In this document: positions 9,405-24,442 of the stretch, one piece after another
How the letters are laid out: every line of letters begins with the position of its first letter
Position numbering within the stretch: the first letter of the stretch is position 1
NCBI GenBank assembly: GCA_963170055.1
Contig: CAUJGJ010000049.1
Span: 191,201 to 255,200 of the forward strand
Length of the DNA: 64,000 bases
Direction of reading: 5' to 3'
Source: Halisarca cf. caerulea
Lineage: Eukaryota > Porifera > Demospongiae > Chondrillida > Halisarcidae
Notes under the pieces: model-generated
Databases searched by the model: none
Seen by the model: only the letters and a program-made list of their open reading frames with translations
What the model was told of the DNA's origin: nothing
Program-made: the position numbers and the translations under genes

Positions 9405-9476
9405 AATTTGGCACTAGCACCACCCACATTCCCAGTGGGTGTCCACTGGGAATGTGGGTGGTGCTAGTGCCAAATT
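9405..9476. repeat. Perfect 34-bp-arm palindrome with a 4-nt spacer
   Basis: The left arm 9405-9438 is part of a plus-oriented monomer, from AATTTGGCACTAGCACC to CCCAGTGG. The right arm 9443-9476 is its exact reverse complement, and the spacer is GTGT. After 9476 the array resumes in plus orientation at GCCAAATGAAGTTT. This is a fold-back of 34 bp inside an otherwise plus-oriented array. Confidence 0.95.
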
Positions 9477-10129
9477 GCCAAATGAAGTTTACGAAGTGCA
9501 GTGGGTGTATTTATGTAGTGTTAGATATGCTGGTGCTAATACCAATATTTGGCACTAGCACCACGCACATTCCCAATTGACACACATGAAGATTCTAAAG
9601 ATCTGTGAGCGTATTTGTGTAGAGTTGCATTAGCTCGTGCTAATACCAATATTTGGCACTAGCACCACGCACATTCCTAGTAGACACACATGAAATTCCA
9701 TAAGTACTGTGGGTGTATTTGTGTAGTGTTGGATATGCTTGTGCTAATACCAGTATTTGGCACTAGCACCACCCACATTCCCAGTGGACACCCATGAAGT
9801 TTTTGAATTGCTGTGAGTGCATTTGTGTAGTGTTGGATATGCTGGTGCTAATACCAATATTTGGTACTAGCATCACGCACATTCACAATTGACACAAATG
9901 AAGTTTCTGAAGTGCTGTGGGTGTATTTGTGTAGTGTTGGATATGCTGGTGCTAAGACTAATATTTGGCACTAGCACAGCGCACATTCCCAGTGGACACA
10001 CATGAAGTTACTGAAGTGCTGTGGGCGTATTTGTGTAGTGTTGGATATACTGGTGCTAATACCAATATTTGGCACTAGCACCACGCACATTCCTAATGGA
10101 CACACATGAAGTTTCTGAAGATGTGGGCG

Positions 10130-12370
10130 TATTTGTGCAGTGTTGAATATGCTGGTGCTAATACCAATATTTGGCACTAGCACAACGCACATTCCTAGTG
10201 GACACACATGAAGTTTCTGAAGTACTGTGGGCGTATGTGTGTAGTGTTGGATATGCTGGTGCTAATACCAATGTTAGGCAATAGCACCACGCACATTTCC
10301 AGAGGACACACATGAAGTTTACGAAATGCAGTGGGCGTATTTGTGTAGTGTTGGATATACTGGTGCTAATACCAATATTTGGCACTAGCACCACCCACAT
10401 TCCCAGTGGACACCCATGAAGTTTTTGAATTGTTGTGAGAGCATTTGTGTAGTGTTGGATATGCTGGTGCTAAGACTAATATTTGGCACTAGCACAGCGC
10501 ACATTCCCAGTGGACACACATGAAGTTACTGAAGTGCTGTGGGCGTATTTGTGTAGTGTTGGATATCTGGTGCTAATACCAATATTTGGCACTAGCACCA
10601 CCCACATTACTAGTTGACACACATGAAATTTCATAAGTAGTGTGGGTTTATTTGTGTAGTGTTGGATATAATGGTGCTAACACCAAAATTTGGCACTAGC
10701 ACCACGCACATTCCCAGTGGACACTCATGAAGTTTACGAAGTGCAGTGGGTGTATTTATGTAGTGTTGGATATGCTGGTGCTAATACCAATATTTGGCAC
10801 TAGCACCACGCACATTCCCAGTGGACACACATGAAGTTTCTGAAGATCTGTGAGCGTATTTGTGTAGTGTTGGATATGCTGGTGCTAATACCAATATTTG
10901 GCACTAGCACCACGCACATTCCTAGTTGACACACATGAAATTTCATAAGTACTATGGTTGTATTTGTGCAGTGTTGGATATGCTAGTGCTAATACCAATA
11001 TTTGGCACTAGCACCACCCACATTCCCAGTGGACACCCATGAAGTTTTTGAATTGCTGTGAGTGCATTTGTGTAGTGTTGGATATGCTGGTGCTAAGACT
11101 AATATTTGGCACTAGCACAGCGCACATTCCCAGTGGACACACATGAAGTTACTGAAGTGCTGTGGACGTATTTGTGTAGTGTTGGATATACTGGTGCTAA
11201 TACCAATATTTGGCACTAGCACCACCCACATTACTAGTTGACACACATGAAATTTCATAAGTACTGTGGGTTTATTTGTGTAGTGTTGGATATACTGGTG
11301 CTAACACCAAAATTTGGCACTAGCACCACGCACATTCCCAGTGGACACACATGAAGTTTACGAAGTGCAGTGGGTGTATTTATGTAGTGTTGGATATGCT
11401 GGTGCTAATACCAATATTTGGCACTAGCACCACGCACATTCCCAGTGGACACACATGAAGTTTCTGAAGATCTGTGAGCGTATTTGTGTAGTGTTGGATA
11501 TGCTGGTGCTAAGACCAATATTTGGCACTAGCACCACGCACATTCCTAGTGGACACACATGAAGTTTCTGAAGACCTGTGGGCGTATTTGTGTAGTGTTG
11601 AATATGCTGGTGCTAATACCAATATTTGGCACTAGCACAACGCACATTCCTAGTGGACACACATGAAGTTTCTGAAGTACTGTGGGCGTATGTGTGTAGT
11701 GTTGGATATGCTGGTGCTAATACCAATGTTAGGCAATAGCACCACGCACATTTCCAGAGGACACACATGAAGTTTACGAAATGCAGTGGGCGTATTTGTG
11801 TAGTGTTGGATATACTGGTGCTAATTCCAATATTTGGCACTAGCACCACCCACATTCCCAGTGGACACCCATGAAGTTTTTGAATTGTTGTGAGAGCATT
11901 TGCGTAGTGTTGGATATGCTGGTGCTAAGACTAATATTTGGCACTAGCACAGCGCACATTCCCAGTGGACACACATGAAGTTACTGAAGTGCTGTGGGCG
12001 TATTTGTGTAGTGTTGGATATCTGGTGCTAATACCAATATTTGGCACTAGCACCACCCACATTACTAGTTGACACACATGAAATTTCATAAGTAGTGTGG
12101 GTTTATTTGTGTAGTGTTGGATATAATGGTGCTAACACCAAAATTTGGCACTAGCACCACGCACATTCCCAGTGGACACACATGAAGTTTACGAAGTGCA
12201 GTGGGTGTATTTATGTAGTGTTGGATATGCTGGTGCTAATACCAATATTTGGCACTAGCACCACGCACATTCCCAGTGGACACACATGAAGTTTCTGAAG
12301 ATCTGTGAGCGTATTTGTGTAGTGTTGGATATGCTGGTGCTAATACCAATATTTGGCACTAGCACCACGC
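10130..12370 (+). repeat. Local higher-order repeat, 14-mer (1455 bp)
   Basis: Tracts at about 10130-10915 and 11585-12370 match at an offset of 1455 bp. Shared rare variants include AGTAGTGTGGG at 10636 and 12091. A second overlapping relation has an offset of 2079 bp: TGAAGATCTG at 10841 and 12920, ACTATGG at 10951 and 13030. This shows repeated block copying in the same area. Confidence 0.85.
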
Positions 12371-13860
12371 ACATTCCCAGTGGACACACATGAAGTTTCT
12401 GAAGTACTGTGGGTGTATTTGTGTAGTGTTGGATATGCTGGTGCTAATACCAATATTTAGCACTAGCACCACGCACATTCCTAGTTGACACACATGAAAT
12501 TTCATAAGTACTGTGGTTGTATTTGTGCAGTGTTGGATATGCTAGTGCTAATACCAATATTTGGCACTAGCACCACGCACATTCCCAGTGGACACCCATG
12601 AAGTTTTTGAATTGCTGTGAGTGCAATTGTGTAGTGTTGGATATGCTGGTGCTAATACCAATATTTGGCACTATCACCACGCACATTCCCACAGGACACA
12701 AATGAAGTTTCTGAAGTACTGTGAGCGTATTTGTGTAGTGTTGGATATGCAGGTACTAAGACTAATATTTGGCACTAGCACAACGCACATTCCCAGTGAA
12801 AACACATGAAGTTACTGAAGTGCTGTGGGCGTTTTTGTGCAATGTGGGATATACTGGTGCTAATACCAATATTTGGTACTAGCACCACGCACATTCCCAG
12901 TGGACACACATGAAGTTTCTGAAGATCTGTGAGCGTATTTGTGTAGTGTTGGATATGCTGGTGCTAATACCAATATTTGGCACTAGCACCACGCACATTC
13001 CTAGTTGACACACATGAAATTTCATAAGTACTATGGTTGTATTTGTGCAGTGTTGGATATGCTAGTGCTAATACCAATATTTGGCACTAGCACCACCCAC
13101 ATTCCCAGTGGACACCCATGAAGTTTTTGAATTGCTGTGAGTGCATTTGTGTAGTGTTGGATATGCTGGTGCTAAGACTAATATTTGGCACTAGCACAGC
13201 GCACATTCCCAGTGGACACACATGAAGTTACTGAAGTGCTGTGGACGTATTTGTGTAGTGTTGGATATACTGGTGCTAATACCAATATTTGGCACTAGCA
13301 CCACCCACATTACTAGTTGACACACATGAAATTTCATAAGTACTGTGGGTTTATTTGTGTAGTGTTGGATATACTGGTGCTAACACCAAAATTTGGCACT
13401 AGCACCACGCACATTCCCAGTGGACACACATGAAGTTTACGAAGTGCAGTGGGTGTATTTATGTAGTGTTGGATATGCTGGTGCTAATACCAATATTTGG
13501 CACTAGCACCACGCACATTCCCAGTGGACACACATGAAGTTTCTGAAGATCTGTGAGCGTATTTGTGTAGTGTTGGATATGCTGGTGCTAAGACCAATAT
13601 TTGGCACTAGCACCACGCACATTCCTAGTGGACACACATGAAGTTTCTGAAGACCTGTGGGCGTATTTGTGTAGTGTTGGATATCTGGTGCTAATACCAA
13701 TATTTGGCACTAGCACCACCCACATTCCTAGTAGACACACATGAAATTTCATAAGTACTGTGGGTGTATTTGTGCAGTGTTGGATATGCTTGTGCTAATA
13801 CCAATATTTGGCACTAGCACCACCCATATTCCCAGTGGACACACATGAAGTTTACGAAGT

Positions 13861-16460
13861 GGAGTGGGTGTATTTATGTAGTGTTGGATATGCTGGTGCT
13901 AAGACCAATATTTGGCACTAGCAACACGCACATTCCTAGTTGACACACAAGAAATTTCATAAGTACTGTGGGTGTATTTGTGTAGTGTTGGATATACTGG
14001 TGCTAACACCAAAATTTGGCACTAGCACCACGCACATTCCCAGTGGACACACATGAAGTTTACGAAGTGCAGTGGGTGTATTTATGTAGTGTTGGATATG
14101 CTGGTGCTAATACCAATATTTGGCACTAGCACCACGCACATTCCCAGTGGACACACATGAAGTTTCTGAAGATCTGTGAGCGTATTTGTGTAGTGTTGGA
14201 TATGCTGGTGCTAATACCAATATTTGGCACTAGCACCACGCACATTCCCAGTGGACACACATGAAGTTTCTGAAGTACTGTGGGTGTATTTGTGTAGTGT
14301 TGGATATGCTGGTGCTAATACCAATATTTAGCACTAGCACCACGCACAATCCTAGTTGACACACATGAAATTTCATAAGTACTGTGGTTGTATTTGTGCA
14401 GTGTTGGATATGCTAGTGCTAATACCAATATTTGGCACTAGCACCACGCACATTCCCAGTGGACACCCATGAAGTTTTTGAATTGCTGTGAGTGCAATTG
14501 TGTAGTGTTGGATATGCTGGTGCTAATACCAATATTTGGCACTAGCACCACGCACATTCCCACAGGACACAAATGAAGTTTCTGAAGTACTGTGAGCGTA
14601 TTTGTGTAGTGTTGGATATGCAGGTACTAAGACTAATATTTGGCACTAGCACAACGCACATTCCCAGTGAAAACACATGAAGTTACTGAAGTGCTGTGGG
14701 CGTTTTTGTGCAATGTGGGATATACTGGTGCTAATACCAATATTTGGTACTAGCACCACACACATTCCCAGTGGACATACGTAAAGTTTATTAAGTGCTG
14801 AGGGCGTATTTGTGTAGTGTTGGATATGCTTGTGCTAATACCAATATTTGGCACTAGCACCACCCACATTCCCAGTGGACATACGTAAAGTTTATTAAGT
14901 GCTGTGGGCGTATTTGTGTAGTGTTGGATATGCTGGTGCTAATACCAATATTTGGCACTAGCAACACGCACATTCCTAGTAGACACACATGAAATTTCAT
15001 AAGTACTGTGGGTGTATTTGTGCAGTGTTGGATATGCTTGTGCTAATACCAATATTTGGCACTAGCAACACGCACATTCCTAGTAGACACACATGAAATT
15101 TCATAAGTACTGTGGGTGTATTTGTGCAGTGTTGGATATGCTTGTGCTAATACCAATATTTGGCACTAGCACCACCCATATTCCCAGTGGACACACATGA
15201 AGTTTACGAAGTGGAGTGGGTGTATTTATGTAGTGTTGGATATGCTGGTGCTAAGACCAATATTTGGCACTAGCAACACGCACATTCCTAGTTGACACAC
15301 AAGAAATTTCATAAGTACTGTGGGTGTATTTGTGTAGTGTTGGATATACTGGTGCTAACACCAAAATTTGGCACTAGCACCACGCACATTCCCAGTGGAC
15401 ACACATGAAGTTTACGAAGTGCAGTGGGTGTATTTATGTAGTGTTGGATATGCTGGTGCTAATACCAATATTTGGCACTAGCACCACGCACATTCCCAGT
15501 GGACACACATGAAGTTTCTGAAGATCTGTGAGCGTATTTGTGTAGTGTTGGATATGCTGGTGCTAATACCAATATTTGGCACTAGCACCACGCACATTCC
15601 CAGTGGACACACATGAAGTTTCTGAAGTACTGTGGGTGTATTTGTGTAGTGTTGGATATGCTGGTGCTAATACCAATATTTAGCACTAGCACCACGCACA
15701 ATCCTAGTTGACACACATGAAATTTCATAAGTACTGTGGTTGTATTTGTGCAGTGTTGGATATGCTAGTGCTAATACCAATATTTGGCACTAGCACCACG
15801 CACATTCCCAGTGGACACCCATGAAGTTTTTGAATTGCTGTGAGTGCAATTGTGTAGTGTTGGATATGCTGGTGCTAATACCAATATTTGGCACTAGCAC
15901 CACGCACATTCCCACAGGACACAAATGAAGTTTCTGAAGTACTGTGAGCGTATTTGTGTAGTGTTGGATATGCAGGTACTAAGACTAATATTTGGCACTA
16001 GCACAACGCACATTCCCAGTGAAAACACATGAAGTTACTGAAGTGCTGTGGGCGTTTTTGTGCAATGTGGGATATACTGGTGCTAATACCAATATTTGGT
16101 ACTAGCACCACACACATTCCCAGTGGACATACGTAAAGTTTATTAAGTGCTGAGGGCGTATTTGTGTAGTGTTGGATATGCTTGTGCTAATACCAATATT
16201 TGGCACTAGCACCACCCACATTCCCAGTGGACATACGTAAAGTTTATTAAGTGCTGTGGGCGTATTTGTGTAGTGTTGGATATGCTGGTGCTAATACCAA
16301 TATTTGGCACTAGCAACACGCACATTCCTAGTAGACACACATGAAATTTCATAAGTACTGTGGGTGTATTTGTGCAGTGTTGGATATGCTTGTGCTAATA
16401 CCAATATTTGGCACTAGCACCACCCATATTCCCAGTGGACACACATGAAGTTTACGAAGT
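13861..16460 (+). repeat. Local higher-order repeat, 13-mer (1352 bp)
   Basis: GGAGTGGGTG marks 13861, 15213 and 16461, giving intervals of 1352 (13 monomers) and 1248 (12 monomers). AGGGCGTATT at 14801 and 16153 confirms 1352. The difference between copies is one monomer: the CTAGTAGACA unit is tandemly doubled at about 14975-15180 and single in the next copy. Confidence 0.85.
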
Positions 16461-16850
16461 GGAGTGGGTGTATTTATGTAGTGTTGGATATGCTGGTGCT
16501 AAGACCAATATTTGGCACTAGCAACACGCACATTCCTAGTTGACACACAAGAAATTTCATAAGTACTGTGGGTGTATTTGTGTAGTGTTGGATATACTGG
16601 TGCTAACACCAAAATTTGGCACTAGCACCACGCACATTCCCAGTGGACACACATGAAGTTTACGAAGTGCAGTGGGTGTATTTATGTAGTGTTGGATATG
16701 CTGGTGCTAATACCAATATTTGGCACTAGCACCACGCACATTCCCAGTGGACATACGTAAAGTTTATTAAGTGCTGTAGGCGTATTTGTGTAGTGTTGGA
16801 TATGCTTGTGCTAATACCAATATTTGGCACTAGCACCACGCACATTCCCA

Positions 16851-18722
16851 GAGGACAAAAATGAAGTTTCTGAAGTACTGTGAGCGTATTTGTGTAATGT
16901 TGGATATGCAGGTGCTAAGACTAATATTTGGCACTAGCACAACGCACATTCCCAGTGAAAACACATGAAGTTACTGAAGTGCTGTGGGCATTTTTGTGCA
17001 ATGTGGGATATACTGGTGCTAATACCAATATTTGGTACTAGCACCACACACATTCCCAGTGGACATACGTAAAGTTTATTAAGTGCTGTGGGCGTATTTG
17101 TGTAGTGTTGGATATGCTGGTGCTAATACCAATATTTGGCACTAGCACCACGCACATTCCCAGGGGACACACATGACCTTTCTGAAGTGCTGTGGGCGTA
17201 TTTGTGTAGTGTTGGATATGCTGGTGCTAAGACTAATATTTGGCACTAGCACACCGCACATTCCCAGTGGACACACATGAAGTTCCTGAAGTGCTGTGGG
17301 CGTATTTGTGTAGTGTTGGATATGCTGGTGCTAATACCAATATTTGGCACTAGCACCACGCACATTCCCAGTGGACACACATGAACTTTCTGAAGTGCTG
17401 TGGGCGTATTTGTGTAGTGTTGGATATGCTGGTGCTAAGACTAATATTTGGCACTAGCACACCGCACATTCCCAGTGGACACACATGAAGTTCCTGAAGT
17501 GCTGTGGGCGTATTTGTGTAGTGTTGGATATGCTGGTGCTAATACCAATACTTGGCACTAGCACCACGCACATTCCCAGTGGACATACGTAAAGTTTATT
17601 AAGTGCTGTGGGCGTATTTGTGTAGTGTTGGATATGCTGGTGCTAAGACTAATATTTGGCACTAGCACACCGCACATTCCCAGTGGACACACATGAAGTT
17701 CCTGAAGTGCTGTGGGCGTATTTGTGTAGTGTTGGATATGCTGGTGCTAATACCAATATTTGGCACTAGCACCACGCACATTCCCAGAGGACAAAAATGA
17801 AGTTTCTGAAGTACTGTGAGCGTATTTGTGTAATGTTGGATATGCAGGTGCTAAGACTAATATTTGGCACTAGCACAACGCACATTCCCAGTGAAAACAC
17901 ATGAAGTTACTGAAGTGCTGTGGGCATTTTTGTGCAATGTGGGATATACTGGTGCTAATACCAATATTTGGTACTAGCACCACACACATTCCCAGTGGAC
18001 ATACGTAAAGTTTATTAAGTGCTGTGGACGTATTTGTGTAGTGTTGGATATGCTGGTGCTAATACCAATATTTGGCACTAGCACCACGCACATTCCCAGG
18101 GGACACACATGACCTTTCTGAAGTGCTGTGGGCGTATTTGTGTAGTGTTGGATATGCTGGTGCTAAGACTAATATTTGGCACTAGCACACCGCACATTCC
18201 CAGTGGACACACATGAAGTTCCTGAAGTGCTGTGGGCGTATTTGTGTAGTGTTGGATATGCTGGTGCTAATACCAATATTTGGCACTAGCACCACGCACA
18301 TTCCCAGTGGACACACATGAACTTTCTGAAGTGCTGTGGGCGTATTTGTGTAGTGTTGGATATGCTGGTGCTAAGACTAATATTTGGCACTAGCACACCG
18401 CACATTCCCAGTGGACACACATGAAGTTCCTGAAGTGCTGTGGGCGTATTTGTGTAGTGTTGGATATGCTGGTGCTAATACCAATACTTGGCACTAGCAC
18501 CACGCACATTCCCAGTGGACATACGTAAAGTTTATTTAGTGCTGTGGGCGTATTTGTGTAGTGTTGGATATGCTGGTGCTAAGACTAATATTTGGCACTA
18601 GCACACCGCACATTCCCAGTGGACACACATGAAGTTCCTGAAGTGCTGTGGGCGTATTTGTGTAGTGTTGGATATGCTGGTGCTAATACCAATATTTGGC
18701 ACTAGCACCACGCACATTCCTA
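16851..18722 (+). repeat. Local higher-order repeat, 9-mer (936 bp), two copies
   Basis: The rare variants GAGGACAAAAATG (16851 and 17787) and CAGGGGACAC (17161 and 18097) recur at exactly 936 bp. Immediately to the right, the TTTATTTAGTG variant repeats 312 bp apart (18531 and 18843), a triplication-scale unit. Confidence 0.85.
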
Positions 18723-21700
18723 GTTGACACACATGAAATTTCATAAGTACTGTGGGTGTATTTGTGTAGTGTTGGATATGCTGGTGCAAATACCAATACT
18801 TGGCACTAGCACCACGCACATTCCCAGTGGACATACGTAAAGTTTATTTAGTGCTGTGGGCGTATTTGTGTAGTGTTGGATATGCTGGTGCTAAGACTAA
18901 TATTTGGCACTAGCACACCGCACATTCCCAGTGGACACACATGAAGTTCCTGAAGTGCTGTGGGCGTATTTGTGTAGTGTTGGATATGCTGGTGCTAATA
19001 CCAATATTTGGCACTAGCACCACGCACATTCCTAGTTGACACACATGAAATTTCATAAGTACTGTGGGTGTATTTGTGTAGTGTTGGATATACTAGTGCT
19101 AACACCAAAATTTGGCTTTAGCACCACGCACATTCCCAGTGGACACACATGAAGTTTACGAAGTGCAGTGGGTGGATTTATGTAGTGTTGGATATGCTGG
19201 TGCTAATACCAATATTTGGCACTAGCACCACGCACATTCCCAGTGGACATACGTAAAGTTTATTAAGTGCTGTGGGCGTATTTGTGTAGTGTTGGATATG
19301 CTGGTGCTAATACCAATATTTGGCACTAGCACCACGCACATTCCCAGTGGACACACATGACCTTTCTGAAGTGCTGTGGGCGTATTTGTGTAGTGTTGGA
19401 TATGCTGGTGCTAATACCAATATTTGGCTCTAGCACCACGCACATTCCCAGTGGACACACATGACCTTTCTGAAGTGCTGTGGGCGTATTTGTGTAGTGT
19501 TGGACATGCTGGTGCTAATACCAATATTTGGCACTAGCACCACGCACATTCCCAGTGGACACACATGACTTTTCTGAAGTGCTGTGGGCGTATTTGTGTA
19601 GTGTTGGATATGCTGGTGCTAATACCAATATTTGGCACTAGCACCACGCACATTCCCAGTGGACACACAAGAAGTTTCTGAAGTGCTGTGGGCGTATTTG
19701 TGTAGTGTTGGATATGCTGGTGCTAATACCAATATTTGGCACTAGCACCACGCACATTCCCAGTGGACATACGTAAAGTTTATTAAGTGCTGTGGGCGTA
19801 TTTGTGTAGTGTTGGATATGCTGGTGCTAAGACTGATATTTGGCTCTAGCACACCGCACATTCCCAGTGGACACACATGAAGTTCCTGAAGTGCTGTGGG
19901 CGTATTTGTGTAGTGTTGGATATGCTGGTGCTAATACCAATACTAGGCACTAGCACCACGCACATTCCCAGTGGACATACGTAAACTTTATTTAGTGCTG
20001 TGGGCGTATTTGTGTAGTGTTGGATATGCTGGTGCTAAGACTAATATTTGGCACTAGCACACCGCACATTCCCAGTGGACACACATGAAGTTCCTGAAGT
20101 GCTGTGGGCGTATTTGTGTAGTGTTGGATATACTGGTGCTATTACCAATATTTGGTACTAGCACCACGCACATTCCTAGTTGACACACATGAAATTTCAT
20201 AAGTACTGTGGGTGTATTTGTGTAGTGTTGGATATACTGGTGCAAACACCAAAATTTGGCTTTAGCACCACGCACATTCCCAGTGGACACACATGACCTT
20301 TCTGAAGTGCTGTGGGCGTATTTGTGTAGTGTTGGATATGCTGGTGCTAATACCAATATTTGGCACTAGCACCACGCACATTCCCAGTGGACACACATGA
20401 AGTTTCTTAACTACTGTGAGCGTATTTGTGTAATGTTGGATCATGCTATTGCTAATACCAATATTTGGCACTAGAACAACGCACATTCCCAGTGGACACA
20501 CATGACCTTTCTTAAGTGCTCTGGGCGTACTTGTGTAGTGTTGGATATGCTGGTGCTAATACCAATATTTGGCACTAGCACCACGCACATTCCCAGTGGA
20601 CACACATGACCTTTCTGAAGTGCTGTGGGCGTATTTGTGTAGTGTTGGACATGCTGGTGCTAATACCAATATTTGGCACTAGCCCCACGCACATTCCCAG
20701 TGGACACACATGACTTTTCTGAAGTGCTGTGGGCGTGTTTGTGTAGTGTTGGATATGCTGGTGCTAATACCAATATTTGGAACTAGCACCACGCACATTC
20801 CCAGTGGACACACATGAAGTTTCTTAACTACTGTGAGCGTATTTGTGTAATGTTGGATTATGCTAGTGCTAATACCAATATTTGGCACTAGCACTACGCA
20901 CATTCCCAGTGGACACACATGACCTTTCTTAAGTGCTCTGGGCGTATTTGTGTAGTGTTGGATATGCTGGTGCTAATACCAATATTTGGCACTAGCACCA
21001 CGCACATTCCCAGTGGACACACATGACTTTTCTGAAGTGCTGTGGGCGTATTTGTGTAGTGTTGGATATGCTGGTGCTAATACCAATATTTGGCACTAGC
21101 ACCACGCACATTCCCAGTGGACACACATGAAGTTTCTGAAGTGCTGTGGGCGTATTTGTGTAGTGTTGGATATGCTGGTGCTAATACCAATACTTGGCAC
21201 TAGCACAACGCACATTCCCAGTGGACATACGTAAAGTTTATTTAGTACTGTGGGCGTATTTGTGTAGTGTTGGATATGCTGGTGCTAAGACTAATATTTG
21301 GCACTAGCACACCGCACATTCCCAGTGGACACACATGAAGTTCCTGAAGTGCTGTGGGCGTATTTGTGTAGTGTTGGATATGCTGGTGCTAATACCAATA
21401 CTTGGCACTAGCACCACGCACATTCCCAGTGGACATACGTAAAGTTTATTAAGTGCTGTGGGCGTATTTGTGTAGTGTTGGATATGCTGGTGCTAAGAAT
21501 AATATTTGGCACTAGCACACCGCACATTCCTAGTTGACACACATGAAATTTCATAAGTACTGTGGGTGTATTTGTGTAGTGTTGGATATACTGGTGCTAA
21601 CACCAAAATTTGGCTTTAGCACCACGCACTTTCCCAGTGGACACACATGAAGTTTACGAAGTGCAGTGGGTGTATTTATGTAGTGTTGGATATGCTGGTG

Positions 21701-24442
21701 CTAATACCAATATTTGGCACTAGCACCACGCACATTCCCAGTGGACATACGTAAAGTTTATTAAGTGCTGTGGGCGTATTTGTGTAGTGTTGGATATGCT
21801 TGTGCTAATACCAATATTTGGCACTAGCACCACGCACATTCCCAGTGGACACAAATGAAGTTTCTGAACTACTGTGGGCGTATTTGTGTAGTGTTGGATA
21901 TGCTGGTGCTAATACCAATATTTGGCTCTAGCACCACGCACATTCCCAGTGGACACACATGACCTTTCTGAAGTTCTGTGGGCGTATTTTTGTAGTGTTC
22001 GATATGCTGGTGCTAATACCAATATTTGGCACTAGCACCACGCACATTCCCAGTGGACACAAATGAAGTTTCTGAACTACTGTGGGCGTATTTGTGTAGT
22101 GTTGGATATGCTGGTGCTAATACCAATATTTGGCTCTAGCACCACGCACATTCCCAGTGGACACACATGACCTTTCTGAAGTGCTGTGGGCGTATTTGTG
22201 TAGTGTTGGATATGCTGGTGCTAATACCAATATTTGGCACTAGCACCACGCACATTCCCAGTGGACACACATGAAGTTTCTTAACTACTGTGAGCGTATT
22301 TGTGTAATGTTGGATCATGCTATTGCTAATACCAATATTTGGCACTAGCACCACGCACATTCCCAGTGGACACACATGACCTTTCTTAAGTGCTCTGGGC
22401 GTATTTGTGTAGTGTTGGATATGCTGGTGCTAATACCAATATTTGGCACTAGCACCACGCACATTCCCAGTGGACACACATGACCTTTCTGAAGTGTTGT
22501 GGGCGTATTTGTGTAGTGTTGGATACGCTGGTGCTAATACCAATATTTGGCACTAGCACCACGCACATTCCCAGTGGACACTCATGACCTTTCTGAAGTG
22601 CTGTGGGCGTATTTGTGTAGTGTTGCACATGCTGGTGCTAATACCAATATTTGGCACTAGCACCACACACATTCCCAGTGGACACACATGACTTTTCTGA
22701 AGTGCTGTGGGCGTATTTGTGTAGTGTTGGATATGCTGGTGCTAATACCAATATTTGGCACTAGCACCACGCACATTCCCAGTGGACACACATGAAGTTT
22801 CTTAACTAATGTGAGCGTATTTGTGTTATGTTGGATCATGCTATTGCTAATACCAATATTTGGCACTAGCACCACGCACATTCCCAGTGGACACACATGA
22901 CCTTTCTTAAGTGCTCTGGGCGTATTTGTGTAGTGTTGGATATGCTGGTGCTAATACCAATATTTGGCACTAGCAGCACGCACATTCCCAGTGGACACAC
23001 ATGACCTTTCTGAAGTGCTGTGGGCGTATTTGTGTAGTGTTGGATATGCTGGTGCTAATACCAATATTTGGCACTAGCACCACGCACATTCTCAGTGGAC
23101 ACACATGACCTTTCTGAAGTGCTGTGGGCGTATTTGTGTAGTGTTGGACATGCTGGTGCTAATACCAATATTTGGCACTAGCACCACGCACATTCCCAGT
23201 GGACACACATGACTTTTCTGAAGTGCTGTGGGCGTATTTGTGTAGTGTTGGATATGCTGGTGCTAATACCAATATTTGGCACTAGCACCACGCACATTCC
23301 CAGTGGACACACATGAAGGTTCTGAAGTGCTGTGGGCGTATTTGTGTAGTGTTGGATATGCTGGTGCTAATACCAATACTTGGCACTAGCACCACGCACA
23401 TTCCCAGTGGACATACGTAAAGTTTATTAAGTGCTGTGGGCGTATTTGTGTAGTGTTGGATATGCTGGTGCTAAGACTAATATTTGGCACTAGCACACCG
23501 CACATTCCCAGTGGACACACATGAAGTTCCTGAAGTGCTGTGGGCGTATTTGTGTAGTGTTGGATATGCTGGTGCTAATACCAATACTTGGCACTAGCAC
23601 CACGCACATTCCCAGTGGACATACGTAAAGTTTATTAAGTGCTGTGGGCGTATTTGTGTAGTGTTGGATATGCTGGTGCTAAGACTAAGATTTGGCACTA
23701 GCACACCGCACATTCCTAGTTGACACACATGAAATTTCATTAGTACTGTGGGTGTATTTGTGTAGTGTTGGATATACTGGTGCTAACACCAAAATTTGGC
23801 TTTAGCACCACGCACATTCCCAGTGGACACACATGAAGTTTACGAAGTGCAGTGGGTGTATTTATGTAGTGTTGGATATGCTGGTGCTAATACCAATATT
23901 TGGCACTAGCACCACGCACATTCCCAGTGGACATACGTAAAGTTTATTAAGTGCTGTGGGCGTATTTGTGTAGTGTTGGATATGCTTGTGCTAATACCAA
24001 TATTTGGCACTAGCACCACGCACATTCCCAGTGGACACAAATGAAGTTTCTGAACTACTGTGGGCGTATTTGTGTAGTGTTGGATATGCTGGTGCTAATA
24101 CCAATATTTGGCACTAGCACCACGCACATTCCCAGTGGACACAAATGAAGTTTCTGAACTACTGTGGGCGTATTTGTGTAGTGTTGGATATGCTGGTGCT
24201 AATACCAATATTTGGCTCTAGCACCACGCACATTCCCAGTGGACACACATGACCTTTCTGAAGTGCTGTGGGCGTATTTGTGTAGTGTTGGATATGCTGG
24301 TGCTAATACCAATATTTGGCACTAGCACCACGCACATTCCCAGTGGACACACATGAAGTTCCTGAAGTGCTGTGGGCGTATTTGTGTAGTGTTGGATATG
24401 CTGGTGCTAAGACTAATATTTGGCACTAGCACACCGCACATT

